This document shows positions 7,014 through 14,825 of a stretch of DNA of 64,000 bases, in pieces; the stretch's first letter is position 1; every line of letters starts with the position of its first letter. Origin of the DNA: an uncultured Bacilli bacterium. GTDB lineage: Bacteria > Bacillota_I > Bacilli_A > RF39 > UBA660. A model generated the notes under the pieces. That model was given only the letters and a program-made list of their open reading frames with translations. It made no database searches and had not been told where the DNA came from. Both the position numbers and the translations under genes were made by a program. The stretch is taken from contig CAJUCD010000002.1 in assembly GCA_910585045.1 (NCBI GenBank), positions 62,001 through 126,000 on the forward strand, in the 5' to 3' direction.

Positions 7014-8732
7014 ATGGAGAGAGTAGTCGCTTATGGTCGTGTTTCTACGCAACATGAGCAGCAGTTTTATTCTTTTGATAACCAAGTTCAATATTATGAC
7101 GGTATAATATCCCAACATGATGATTGGAAACTATATAAAAGATATTTGGATAGAGGAATAACTGGAACCTCTACAAAGAAGCGAAAGGGATTTTTAGATA
7201 TGATAAGAGATGCTGAAAATGGGAGCTTTGATATACTTATTACACGTGAAGTATCTCGTTTTGCAAGAAATGTTAAAGATTCCATAGTAGAGGTATGTAA
7301 ATTAGTAGATTTAGGAATAAGAGTCATTTTTATTGCTGATGATATTGATACCGAACGAGATAGTAACTGGAAAGAAAAGTTAGTGTATTGCGCAATGAAT
7401 GCCGAAAATCAATCTAAGAAGACTTCTGAGATAGTTAGGTTAGGACAAGAAACATCCCGTAAAAATGGTGTGATTTATGGGACAGGAAATGTATTGGGGT
7501 ATGATAGAGTAGGCAAAGAATTCATTGTTAATGTTGAACAAGCTAAGATTGTAAGATTAATATTTGATATGTACTTACGAGGAAGTGGTAGTAGACAAAT
7601 ACAATACGAATTGGAGAGAAATGAATATCTTACAGCTACAGGTAAGAAGAACTGGGATCCATCAACCATTACTAGGATTCTCAGAAATCCATTATATTGT
7701 GGTAGGGTTGTATACAACAAATATTACGTGGAGTCTTATCTTCATCAACAACCGAAAATAAATAAAGGAGCAGTTGAACAAACAATTATTGAGGATAGAG
7801 TTGAGGCAATTGTATCAAAGGAAGAATTTAATAGGGTTCAAGAGTTACTTGATAGCCATAAAACACATAATAGTAATGTAGAAACTAAGGTTGGCAAACC
7901 GCCAGTAACTATTTTTGGAAAGAAGCTTGTATGCTGTTGTGGATATAGTATGCAGAAGAAAACCTATCGTAAATATGAAGATCATACAGCATGGTGTTAT
8001 CAATGTTATGATCAAGTTAATAGAGGTTCATATACATCAAGAAAGAAGAATGGAGTTAGTGTTGATGGAATATGTGATACTAAAATAATTGCTGACTGGA
8101 AACTTAAACTAATATCCTATATAGTTTTTGATATGCTTATTGAAAATCAAGAAGAAATAATTAGTAACATAGATATTCTTTTACAATCGTCTATCGAAGA
8201 TGAAAAATTTGGCTTGGATGATGAACAAAAGTATATTGAGAAAGAAATAGAACGGTTAGAAAGAAAAGCTTCAAAACTATTAGATACATATTTAGATGAT
8301 GATATTACTCAGTGTCAATATACTGAAAAGAAGAAAGAAATTGATTCTAGATTAAATGATTATAATGTAAGATTAGAAGAGATTAAAGCCAACACTTTAA
8401 TTTCTCCTAAAACTATACAAGAAAGATTAGAAGAATGTAAGGAAACCATAAGGAATGGGTTTGTTAAACAAAAAGGAGAGACGTACGAGAAGTTAGTTGA
8501 TTCATTTGTTAATAGAATTGTAGTTGGTAATGATCATATAGAATGGCATATGACATTGTTTGGTAAGAACGATGATTCTTCTAATAAATGTCATAATATT
8601 ATAGAAAAGAAAGAGATAATGATTGGTAAGTTGGCTATTACAAAAGATGATGCTACGACCTATTCAAAGTATAATGATGAATTATCAAGGGTATATTTAA
8701 AGGAACCACTAATGGTTGAAGTGTACATTTAA
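7014..8732 (+). CDS. large serine recombinase / site-specific integrase (572 aa)
   Basis: Domains in order: resolvase catalytic domain with YGRVST (nucleophile Ser11) and SRFARN near residue 80; recombinase domain at about 150-245 (GYDRVGKEFIVN, then TITRILRNPLYCGRVVYNK); zinc-ribbon-type Cys cluster at about 305-350 (VCCCGYSM, WCYQC, ICDTK); coiled coil at about 385-465; and a C-terminal tail. This is the standard layout of large serine integrases of Firmicutes ICEs and prophages. The start is ATG 7014, placed by AAGGAAAGGTGAT; the open frame begins at 7002 inside that site. It is the last gene of the element, so an att site is expected close downstream. Confidence 0.9.
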   Translation: MERVVAYGRVSTQHEQQFYSFDNQVQYYDGIISQHDDWKLYKRYLDRGITGTSTKKRKGFLDMIRDAENGSFDILITREVSRFARNVKDSIVEVCKLVDLGIRVIFIADDIDTERDSNWKEKLVYCAMNAENQSKKTSEIVRLGQETSRKNGVIYGTGNVLGYDRVGKEFIVNVEQAKIVRLIFDMYLRGSGSRQIQYELERNEYLTATGKKNWDPSTITRILRNPLYCGRVVYNKYYVESYLHQQPKINKGAVEQTIIEDRVEAIVSKEEFNRVQELLDSHKTHNSNVETKVGKPPVTIFGKKLVCCCGYSMQKKTYRKYEDHTAWCYQCYDQVNRGSYTSRKKNGVSVDGICDTKIIADWKLKLISYIVFDMLIENQEEIISNIDILLQSSIEDEKFGLDDEQKYIEKEIERLERKASKLLDTYLDDDITQCQYTEKKKEIDSRLNDYNVRLEEIKANTLISPKTIQERLEECKETIRNGFVKQKGETYEKLVDSFVNRIVVGNDHIEWHMTLFGKNDDSSNKCHNIIEKKEIMIGKLAITKDDATTYSKYNDELSRVYLKEPLMVEVYI

Positions 8733-8747
8733 GGTTAAGTGTAGAAG

Positions 8748-8780
8748 ACTAGGATATTTGCAAGATATCTTAGTTTTTTG
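8748..8780 (+). terminator. terminator of large serine recombinase
   Basis: ACTAGGATAT (8748-8757) pairs with ATATCTTAGT (8765-8774), one G-U pair, then a T-run. Confidence 0.75.
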
Positions 8781-8781
8781 A

Positions 8782-8810
8782 TTCAATTTTTGCAATAGTA
8801 ATGGTATAAT
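8782..8810 (+). promoter_or_regulatory. promoter of candidate small RNA
   Basis: Strong extended -10 TG-G-TATAAT (8802-8810). The -35 position 17 bp upstream reads TTCAAT (8782-8787). Confidence 0.5.
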
Positions 8811-8816
8811 TAGAAT

Positions 8817-8998
8817 GTCGTAGAATTATATATGAAGATGTTAGGTACAAGTAATTGGGTAAACTTCCTCTTATATTAGACAGTGACACAAGCCACTATC
8901 AAACAAAAAATGAATAAGTAGGAAGATGAAAAAAATATAATTTATATAAAATATTAAAGACTAAGATGACTTATAGTTGCAAATCTTAGTCTTTTTTT
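8817..8998 (+). ncRNA. candidate structured small RNA
   Basis: An intergenic unit with its own promoter and a strong 12-bp terminator (8956-8998) but no ORF longer than 15 codons. CTTCCTCTTAT (8864-8874) can pair with ATAAGTAGGAAG (8914-8925, one bulge), enclosing a small AGTG/CACT hairpin (8882-8897). I do not recognise the family; it lacks features of SRP RNA, tmRNA or a T-box. The transcript would be about 180 nt. It could also be an untranslated leader of a lost gene. Confidence 0.4.
8956..8998 (+). terminator. strong terminator of candidate small RNA
   Basis: Perfect 12-bp stem, AAAGACTAAGAT (8956-8967) with ATCTTAGTCTTT (8983-8994), then T-run. The stem and the downstream TGCAATAG word resemble the segment at 8745-8800. 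Confidence 0.75.
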
Positions 8999-9128
8999 GC
9001 TTGGTGCAATAGAAATTTGGAGGTATTAAGAATCTATTATTATTTGTTAAACCAGAATTAGAAGATTTTCTCTTTTTTGCAATAATTAAAGAGAAAGAAA
9101 AATAGTAATTTGAAATGGAGAAATATTT

Positions 9129-9326
9129 ATGAATGATTTTGATACATTAGAAAAATATATAGACTATGTGCATATAGTAGATGATGTTCCTCTAAAGGCT
9201 CCAACTGATTTACAAAGTGAAATAAAAATTTTATTTAAAAAAATTTAGATTAAAGAAATAGGAACAAATTTATTTTTTACTGATATAGATAGTTTATAAC
9301 AACAAATGTTAAAAGAAATAAAATAA
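9129..9326 (+). pseudogene. decayed small ORF with two in-frame stops
   Basis: ATG 9129 follows TGGAG and reads 39 codons to TAG (9246-9248). The same frame then continues sensibly through 16 codons to TAA (9297-9299) and 8 more to TAA (9324-9326). The combined reading (EKYIDYVHIV, then SEIKILFKKI, stop, IKEIGTNLFFTDIDSL, stop, QQMLKEIK) looks like one 65-residue acidic helical protein broken by two point changes to stop codons. The family is not recognised. A genuine 39-residue protein cannot be excluded. Confidence 0.4.
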
Positions 9327-9462
9327 GTAATTAAATATAAGTCATTTTAGTTTATTAATATTTCTTATTTATCCCAAATAAGATATTGACACAAGATATT
9401 ATAAAGTCAAATAATAAATAGTCAGTAATAAAGAAGTGAATATTTGTATTTAAAGTTAGAGT

Positions 9463-9488
9463 AAGATTGAGAAATCTTGTTTTTTTTA
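9463..9488 (+). terminator. hairpin terminator
   Basis: AAGATT (9463-9468), GAGA loop, AATCTT (9473-9478), G and a T-run. Confidence 0.55.
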
Positions 9489-9500
9489 CAAATTAAAATA

Positions 9501-9529
9501 TTGAAAGTTTTTTAATGTTATGTTAATAT
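9501..9529 (+). promoter_or_regulatory. promoter of membrane metallopeptidase gene
   Basis: TTGAAA (9501-9506), 17-bp spacer, TAATAT (9524-9529). It leaves a leader of about 90 nt before ATG 9626. Confidence 0.6.
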
Positions 9530-9625
9530 ACTTTTAAGCAAACCACAAAATAGGTATTGTATGCATAGATTAATGTTTATGATAGGGATTAATAAGCTAT
9601 TATAAATAATAAGGGGATTATCATA

Positions 9626-11797
9626 ATGATTTATAAGAAATTATTTGGGATAGAATTTAATAAAAAAAAATTTATAATATTTTTAGATGAAAACAATCGC
9701 AGAACGTTTTTAGAAATGAATGAAAAAGGTGAATATGAATATTGTATGCTAGAAGACTTTTTAGTCTTATCTAAAATATTTAATTGTAATAATCCTTATT
9801 TAGCTTGTGATGTCTCAAGATTTAACTTTAAAGAATGTGTAAAACTTGCTAAAAATGGAGTTGTAACTATATTAGCTGTAATTATTGCTAGTAGTAATTC
9901 TAGTGCTTTAGCTACAAATATTGATTATGAAGTAAGTGAAAATAGTATTGCTATAAGTTATAGCGCTCCTTTCACTGCTAAAAATGAAATCGACTTAACA
10001 AATGCGCAAGAATTGTTATATAAATTTTTAGACGAGATTGATTTAACTGAAGATTTAATAATAAAAGCTATAGATAATAATCAAAATATACCAGACAATA
10101 TTAAAGAAATAATTAAAGAAGATTTTAAAAAACATTATAAAGAACACCCAAATGCTAATTATCGAATTTTTTATGAAAATATCAAAAGATTAACAATAAA
10201 TTTTTTTACTGATGAAGAATATCGCAAAAATTTTCCAACGATTCCAGGATCAGAAGCTCATTTTGATTTTCTATCTTGTGCTGTAAATTTGCGAGAAACT
10301 TCCTCAAAGGAAATACTCCGTCATGAGCTTGCTCATACTTATCAATTCATACGTCTAGAAACTGAAGATAGTATCTTTATTGTGAAAAATAGTAACAATA
10401 GAGCTTTAACTGAAGGTGTAACAGAGATAATGCACCAGCGTCCAATGTTTGGCCTTTATAAAAAATTGAAAAAGGTTTGTGAATTTCTAATAAGTATTTC
10501 AGATTTTACATTTGAAGAATACACGAATAAAGGAATTGGATATTTAATTACAAAATGTAAACAAGCTTATCCTGATATAGATTTTGATTATATCTCCGCA
10601 ACTTTAGATACGTTACTGGATGCTGAAATTCATCAAAAAGTTGAAGTTGAAAAAGATTCTGTTGAGATGTACGATGAGTTATTTAAAGCAGCTTTAAAAA
10701 AGGCAGATGTAAAAACAGGTTATAAGCCTTTTGCTTTATTCCTTGATTGTTTAATTGGAGTATCTGATGAAAGTATAGCAAAAGATTATTTTGAAAGCTA
10801 TACTAAAGAATTAGAGAAAATTGGATATTTTAATACTGAACAAGGTAAAAAAATTAGAAATAATATTAAAAAATATGGTGCAATATACGAAAAGGCTAAT
10901 TATATTGTATATAGTCCTAATCATGAATTTGATACATCTTTAGGAATAGTAAACAAAAATCAAACTGCTCAAAGAATTAGTGATGATGGAACTATTACAA
11001 ATGTTGATGCTGTTGCGTATGGACGTAGTATTAATCATATATTAAAAATTAAGGCAGCAATTTGCGCTCCTAATATAAGAGAAATGATTATAAATCATCT
11101 TAAAGATAATGAATATATTAGTCCAAATTTATATAGTCCTATACCTTTATATGTTCATGGTAAATTACTAACTACTATTACAACAGGCGATTTGAGTTTG
11201 CAAGTAGGCTTTACGAAAAATGGTGAAATAGGTTTTATTATAAGTGATAAAAAAGGAAAAATAATATATAAAACAAAAGATAATTTAATGAATTTATCAA
11301 ATAAGGTAAGCTTAAATCATTATATGACACCTTATATTTATTATATTGAAAAGTTAGACTTAAACGATATTTTAAATGATGATTATTTAAAAAAATATCA
11401 GTCAGAATATATAGGATTTTATAATATTGATGTAATAGATGATAAAATTGTGATATCTTCTTCTCCAATTGTCACTATCACAGGCACTGAAGAAGGTAGA
11501 CCATATAGACAAAACTATAAAGTATCAGATTGTAAGGTATATGTACAAGGTGGCCGTATATTTGTGGGAAAATCAAATTATGCGCATACAAAACCTGTTG
11601 ATTACGCTGTTGATATGGAAAGTGTTTTAAAATTTGCCAATCTTTTAGTGGATGGTATTCCGTGTTATACAATAAAAATGTATGAGTTAGAAAGTATTAT
11701 TAAAAGTTATATAGAGGCTTTAAGTGATGAAACAAATGTAATTAAAAGTGATTCAGATTATTATTCGTATTCAGACGAAATATCAAAAATAATGTAA
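9626..11797 (+). CDS. membrane-anchored zinc metallopeptidase-like protein (723 aa)
   Basis: An N-terminal cytosolic part of about 75 residues precedes one membrane segment (about 78-97, VVTILAVIIASSNSSALA) and a 620-residue extracytoplasmic domain. The domain has the zinc motif HELAH (His233, Glu234, His237) and a downstream TEG whose Glu263 is a good third ligand, a gluzincin arrangement. The C-terminal region (about 430-700) is beta-rich and unrecognised. AAGGGGA precedes ATG 9626. The gene is monocistronic and converges on the His/Cys-rich secreted protein. It probably acts on cell-surface or host proteins; the substrate is unknown. The motif is clear, the family assignment is not. Confidence 0.65.
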   Translation: MIYKKLFGIEFNKKKFIIFLDENNRRTFLEMNEKGEYEYCMLEDFLVLSKIFNCNNPYLACDVSRFNFKECVKLAKNGVVTILAVIIASSNSSALATNIDYEVSENSIAISYSAPFTAKNEIDLTNAQELLYKFLDEIDLTEDLIIKAIDNNQNIPDNIKEIIKEDFKKHYKEHPNANYRIFYENIKRLTINFFTDEEYRKNFPTIPGSEAHFDFLSCAVNLRETSSKEILRHELAHTYQFIRLETEDSIFIVKNSNNRALTEGVTEIMHQRPMFGLYKKLKKVCEFLISISDFTFEEYTNKGIGYLITKCKQAYPDIDFDYISATLDTLLDAEIHQKVEVEKDSVEMYDELFKAALKKADVKTGYKPFALFLDCLIGVSDESIAKDYFESYTKELEKIGYFNTEQGKKIRNNIKKYGAIYEKANYIVYSPNHEFDTSLGIVNKNQTAQRISDDGTITNVDAVAYGRSINHILKIKAAICAPNIREMIINHLKDNEYISPNLYSPIPLYVHGKLLTTITTGDLSLQVGFTKNGEIGFIISDKKGKIIYKTKDNLMNLSNKVSLNHYMTPYIYYIEKLDLNDILNDDYLKKYQSEYIGFYNIDVIDDKIVISSSPIVTITGTEEGRPYRQNYKVSDCKVYVQGGRIFVGKSNYAHTKPVDYAVDMESVLKFANLLVDGIPCYTIKMYELESIIKSYIEALSDETNVIKSDSDYYSYSDEISKIM

Positions 11798-11823
11798 AAC
11801 TGTAAAAAATATTGAGATAAAAT

Positions 11824-11855
11824 AAAAAGACTATTATAAAATTAAAGTCTTTTTT
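11824..11855. terminator. bidirectional terminator between convergent genes
   Basis: AAAAAGACT (11824-11832) pairs with AGTCTTTTT (11846-11854). The A/T flanks serve both strands. Confidence 0.7.
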
Positions 11856-12118
11856 TAATGATTATGTCTATGACATCCACTTTGTTTGTTATGTCCATGA
11901 CCATTATTACTATGATTATTAACATAATTGCAATTATTATTTTTTGGACAATTATGTGTATTAGTTGTTTCATCATAGTAAGGACAGCTTTCGTTACTAT
12001 ATGGGCAGTTATGATTAAAGACTAGTGTTTTATTTGCAGAGTTATTATCACCTAATGCATAAGCGGTTGTAAATGCTACAGTAAATGTGATTATTCCTGC
12101 TAATAAATATTTTTTCAT
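11855..12118 (-). CDS. secreted His/Cys-rich protein, probable metal binder (87 aa)
   Basis: The signal peptide MKKYLLAGIITFTVAFTTAYA ends in an A-Y-A cleavage motif near residue 21. The mature 66 residues carry six Cys (CPYSNESCPYY, NCPKNNNC and a final GC) and about seven His, clustered at the end (GHGHNK, CHRHNH). This composition suggests binding of zinc, copper or nickel outside the membrane, though no family is recognised. AAAGGAGGA on the complement places the start at 12118, not at the in-frame upstream ATG. A perfect consensus promoter drives it alone. Confidence 0.65.
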   Translation of the reverse strand: MKKYLLAGIITFTVAFTTAYALGDNNSANKTLVFNHNCPYSNESCPYYDETTNTHNCPKNNNCNYVNNHSNNGHGHNKQSGCHRHNH

Positions 12119-12144
12119 GTTAAGTCCTCCTTTATTCATAATTA

Positions 12145-12173
12145 ATTATATAAATATTATGAGAAGATGTCAA
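12145..12173 (-). promoter_or_regulatory. perfect sigma-A-type promoter of His/Cys-rich gene
   Basis: On the minus strand: TTGACA (complement of 12168-12173), 17 bp, TATAAT (complement of 12145-12150). Confidence 0.8.
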
Positions 12174-12265
12174 TTAGATATACTTTAATAAGAAGTAATT
12201 GTTATGCAAGTAATGTTGAGTTTTTGAAGTATTTATGATAGCATAATGTTTTGAGGTGTTTTGTA

Positions 12266-13720
12266 GTGCAAGATATTGAAAATAGAATTAAAAATTTAAT
12301 AGATAGTTTGGAATTTAGAAAAAAAGAGTTATTAAATTCAAATAAAGATAGTGATGAATTAAAAGAAATAGATTTAGTTTTAAATAGAGTTAAAGATTTA
12401 TACCAAGCTTATTTAGAAAAAGATGGAGCTCTTAAACATAAAGTGGCTTTGGAGTTAGTTGCATATGTTAGAAGCCCTATATTTATGAGAATTATTAGAA
12501 AATGTAATAAAGGTATTGCAGCTTTTATGATGTTTGTAATTTTATTCTTGGCAAGTGCTTGTAATTCCAAAAATAGATATTCAGATAATAATAATGATAA
12601 CGTTATTATTGGAAATACAGATAATTATCATTTTTGGCATGTTAAATTTGTTAATTTTGATGGAAGTGTTGAACATCAAGAAGTATTAAATTATAGTTTT
12701 TTAAAACCACAAATTGTCAAAAAAGTAGATGGATATAAATTTTTGGGTTGGTTTTTAAATGGACAGTTATATGATTTTAATATGCCAGTTCAAAGTGATT
12801 TAGAATTAGAAGCGAGATGGATTCCAGAAAAGTATCCTAATATAAAAGCATTAAGTGATTCTTTGGAAAACTTAGTTAGAGATTTAGGTTTAAATGGATT
12901 AATTTCTTCTAATGCAATTGATGATTTTATTTTAGTAGGATTTGATATTCAAGATTTAGGAATTATTTTAGATATTTTAGAAAAAAATAAGGCTTTAGGT
13001 TATGATGTAGTGGTAGATTGTAAGGATATTAATTTAAATAATTATAAGTTATTAGCAAATCTTCCAAGAGAATTTTTTTATTGGATATCAATTAGTGATG
13101 ATTTTTCAAATGTTAATTTAGGAGAATATCTTCAAGGGTTAAAAATTAATACGTTTGTTTTAGATTATAATGCTAATGTTAGTGAATCTGATTTAAAGAA
13201 ATTATTACAAGTGAATGGCTTAAACTTAAAAATATATAGTAAAGTGTTTGATAAATATGCAAAATTAAGTACTTTAGCTTCAAATAGTAATATTGGTTCA
13301 TTATCTTTGTCTTTAAATGCAAATGCTAATGAGCAAGAAGTTGTTTTGCCTAATTATGAAATTGTTTTTGTGAGTAATTCTAATGATGTAAATGCCAATG
13401 TTGTTTTTCAAAATGGTTATGTATTAATAGATTATGAGAACATGGATAATTTGAATGTTGCGGTTCCTGATAAGACAGTTGTTAGAATATGTTGCCCTAG
13501 TTTTGAAGATATTGGTTCTTTAGAGAATTTATTTAAAAGTCCTATTTTTACTTCATTAAATAATATGGGTATGTTGGAAGTTTTTTGTTTTGATTTTTAT
13601 GCAAGAGGAGAAATAACATCAGAAGGTATTACTATGTATGACAATAATGGTATAAAATTGGGATATTTTGATGGTGAGAAATATCATAAAGTAAAATATT
13701 ATGCGAGAACATTGCAATAA
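12266..13720 (+). CDS. membrane-anchored surface protein with InlB-type repeat (484 aa)
   Basis: About 80 cytosolic residues, partly coiled coil (ENRIKNLIDSLEFRKKELL), precede a membrane segment (about 85-103) that ends in the lipobox-like ASAC. Outside lies a Listeria/Bacteroides InlB B-repeat (about 130-185: VKFVNFDGSVEHQEV, then GYKFLGWFLNGQLYDF, then LELEARW), then a long leucine/asparagine-rich region with LRR-like periodicity. The frame opens at TTG 12251, but TGAGGTG at 12252-12258 places the start at GTG 12266. Probably an adhesin or cell-envelope protein. Confidence 0.6.
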   Translation: MQDIENRIKNLIDSLEFRKKELLNSNKDSDELKEIDLVLNRVKDLYQAYLEKDGALKHKVALELVAYVRSPIFMRIIRKCNKGIAAFMMFVILFLASACNSKNRYSDNNNDNVIIGNTDNYHFWHVKFVNFDGSVEHQEVLNYSFLKPQIVKKVDGYKFLGWFLNGQLYDFNMPVQSDLELEARWIPEKYPNIKALSDSLENLVRDLGLNGLISSNAIDDFILVGFDIQDLGIILDILEKNKALGYDVVVDCKDINLNNYKLLANLPREFFYWISISDDFSNVNLGEYLQGLKINTFVLDYNANVSESDLKKLLQVNGLNLKIYSKVFDKYAKLSTLASNSNIGSLSLSLNANANEQEVVLPNYEIVFVSNSNDVNANVVFQNGYVLIDYENMDNLNVAVPDKTVVRICCPSFEDIGSLENLFKSPIFTSLNNMGMLEVFCFDFYARGEITSEGITMYDNNGIKLGYFDGEKYHKVKYYARTLQ

Positions 13721-13754
13721 CAAAAGAAAAACTCTTTTTTTTCGAAGGCGAAAA

Positions 13755-13763
13755 TGTTATAAT
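13755..13763 (+). promoter_or_regulatory. extended -10 promoter of 13782 gene
   Basis: TG-T-TATAAT at 13755-13763; no good -35. AGGAGG follows at 13771-13776. Confidence 0.45.
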
Positions 13764-13781
13764 TTTTAATAGGAGGATACT

Positions 13782-14039
13782 ATGAATAATAAAAAAGAGG
13801 GAATAAAGATTTATGAGTTTTGTTTTTTTGGCGCTGTATTAGTTATTTTAATTTTAATATCTATTTCGATATTTAAAAATAATAAAGTAGATGCTTATTC
13901 AAAAAATGATGGTATGTCTTTAGAGGAGCATTGTAGCAAGGCAATATGCAATGATGACAATACAATGTGTTATACTTATGCTTTAGATGATGGAACAGAT
14001 ATTACTTGGAAAGGCGATTGCTCTAAATTAACTAAATAA
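13782..14039 (+). CDS. single-pass membrane protein with extracytoplasmic cysteines (85 aa)
   Basis: Not recognised. One membrane segment (about residues 11-32, YEFCFFGAVLVILILISISIF) is followed by a short outside domain with four Cys (EEHCSKAICNDDNTMCYTY, GDCSK) that could form two disulfides. AGGAGG lies 5 nt before ATG. It has its own promoter and sits between the InlB-repeat protein and the ruvX operon. Confidence 0.55.
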   Translation: MNNKKEGIKIYEFCFFGAVLVILILISISIFKNNKVDAYSKNDGMSLEEHCSKAICNDDNTMCYTYALDDGTDITWKGDCSKLTK

Positions 14040-14055
14040 TGGTTGTAGGGTTATA

Positions 14056-14084
14056 TTGTATTTTTTGAAGAAATTTGTTAGAAT
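14056..14084 (+). promoter_or_regulatory. promoter of the ruvX operon
   Basis: TTGTAT (14056-14061), 17 bp, TAGAAT (14079-14084) with TG-T extension. Confidence 0.6.
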
Positions 14085-14116
14085 ATTGAATGTACTTATG
14101 AAAGTAGGAATTATGT

Positions 14117-14545
14117 ATGCGATATTTAGGCCTTGATTTAGGCACTAAAACTTTAGGTGTTGCAATAACAGATAAAACAGGAGTTTTGGCAAGGGTTTTA
14201 AAAGTTATAAGATTTAATAGTGAGGATTATGAATTTGCTGCAAAAGAAGTAATAAATATATTGGGACAGTATGAAATTAGAAAGATTGCTTTAGGATTGC
14301 CAAAGAATATGGATAATTCTTGTGGTTTTGCTAGTAAAAGAAGTTTGGAGTTTAAGAATATTTTAGAGTCAATGACAGATGTGCCAATTATCCTTGTTGA
14401 TGAGAGATTAACTACATTAGAAGCAGAGAATATTTTGATAAGTGCTGATGTAAGACGAGAGAATAGAAAAAAAGTTATAGATGGGTTAGCTGCACAAATA
14501 ATATTAGAAACATTTATAAAAATGGAGGAAAATAATAATGAATGA
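14117..14545 (+). CDS. ruvX: RuvX/YqgF RNase H-fold nuclease
   Basis: Putative pre-16S rRNA nuclease / Holliday-junction resolvase homologue. MRYLGLDLGTKTLGVAITD carries the first catalytic Asp (residue 7), LGLPKN the second strand, and LVDERLTTLEAE the DER motif. The length, 142 residues, is typical. It is the first gene of the block ruvX-DUF1292-mltG-trmR-U32-trhP2-greA, the same order as Bacillus yrrK-yrzB-yrrL-yrrM-yrrN-yrrO-greA. It overlaps the next gene by 8 nt. Confidence 0.93.
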   Translation: MRYLGLDLGTKTLGVAITDKTGVLARVLKVIRFNSEDYEFAAKEVINILGQYEIRKIALGLPKNMDNSCGFASKRSLEFKNILESMTDVPIILVDERLTTLEAENILISADVRRENRKKVIDGLAAQIILETFIKMEENNNE

Positions 14546-14813
14546 TGAAAAAGAGAAATTTTTTACAGTAACTGATGAAAAAGGTAAAGCAACAGAATAT
14601 GAGATTTTATTTACTTTTGATTCTGATGAGACAAAGAAGAGTTATATAGTTTTTACTGATAATACTGAGGATGATGCTGGTAGTTTAAATACGTATGCAG
14701 CTACTTATAATAAAGATGGTAATAAATTAGAATTAAAAGATATTAAAACAGATAAAGAATGGGATTTAATTGAGAATTTATTGTCACAATTTGAAGATAA
14801 AATGGGAGAATAA
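14538..14813 (+). CDS. DUF1292 family protein (YrzB-like)
   Basis: A 91-residue acidic protein with the DUF1292 pattern: FTVTDEKGKATEYEILFTF, then SYIVFTDN, then YAATYN, and a terminal EWDLIENLL. Its function is unknown across Firmicutes. Its position right after ruvX and before mltG is the conserved position of yrzB. It overlaps ruvX by 8 nt with AATGGAGG as ribosome site, which suggests translational coupling. Confidence 0.88.
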   Translation: MNDEKEKFFTVTDEKGKATEYEILFTFDSDETKKSYIVFTDNTEDDAGSLNTYAATYNKDGNKLELKDIKTDKEWDLIENLLSQFEDKMGE

Positions 14814-14825
14814 AAAAGAGGTATT

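Larger units (their letters stand above)
9327..9625. other. non-coding stretch with terminator and promoter
   Basis: No gene. It contains a small hairpin terminator (9463-9488) and the promoter of the metallopeptidase (9501-9529). The leader from about 9537 to 9625 has no evident structure. Confidence 0.5.

Noticed and set aside
7094..7720. Minus-strand ORFs inside the large serine recombinase
   Set aside because: They lie wholly within a well-supported plus-strand gene, have no ribosome sites and give low-complexity hydrophobic products.
8817..8998. 6S, SRP or tmRNA identity for the candidate small RNA
   Set aside because: It lacks the GNRA-containing SRP hairpin and the tRNA-like ends of tmRNA, and I cannot show a 6S central bubble. 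Left unnamed.
11238..11672. Minus-strand ORFs inside the 9626 metallopeptidase
   Set aside because: Shadows of AT-rich codons (Tyr/Leu/Ile-rich products) without start signals.
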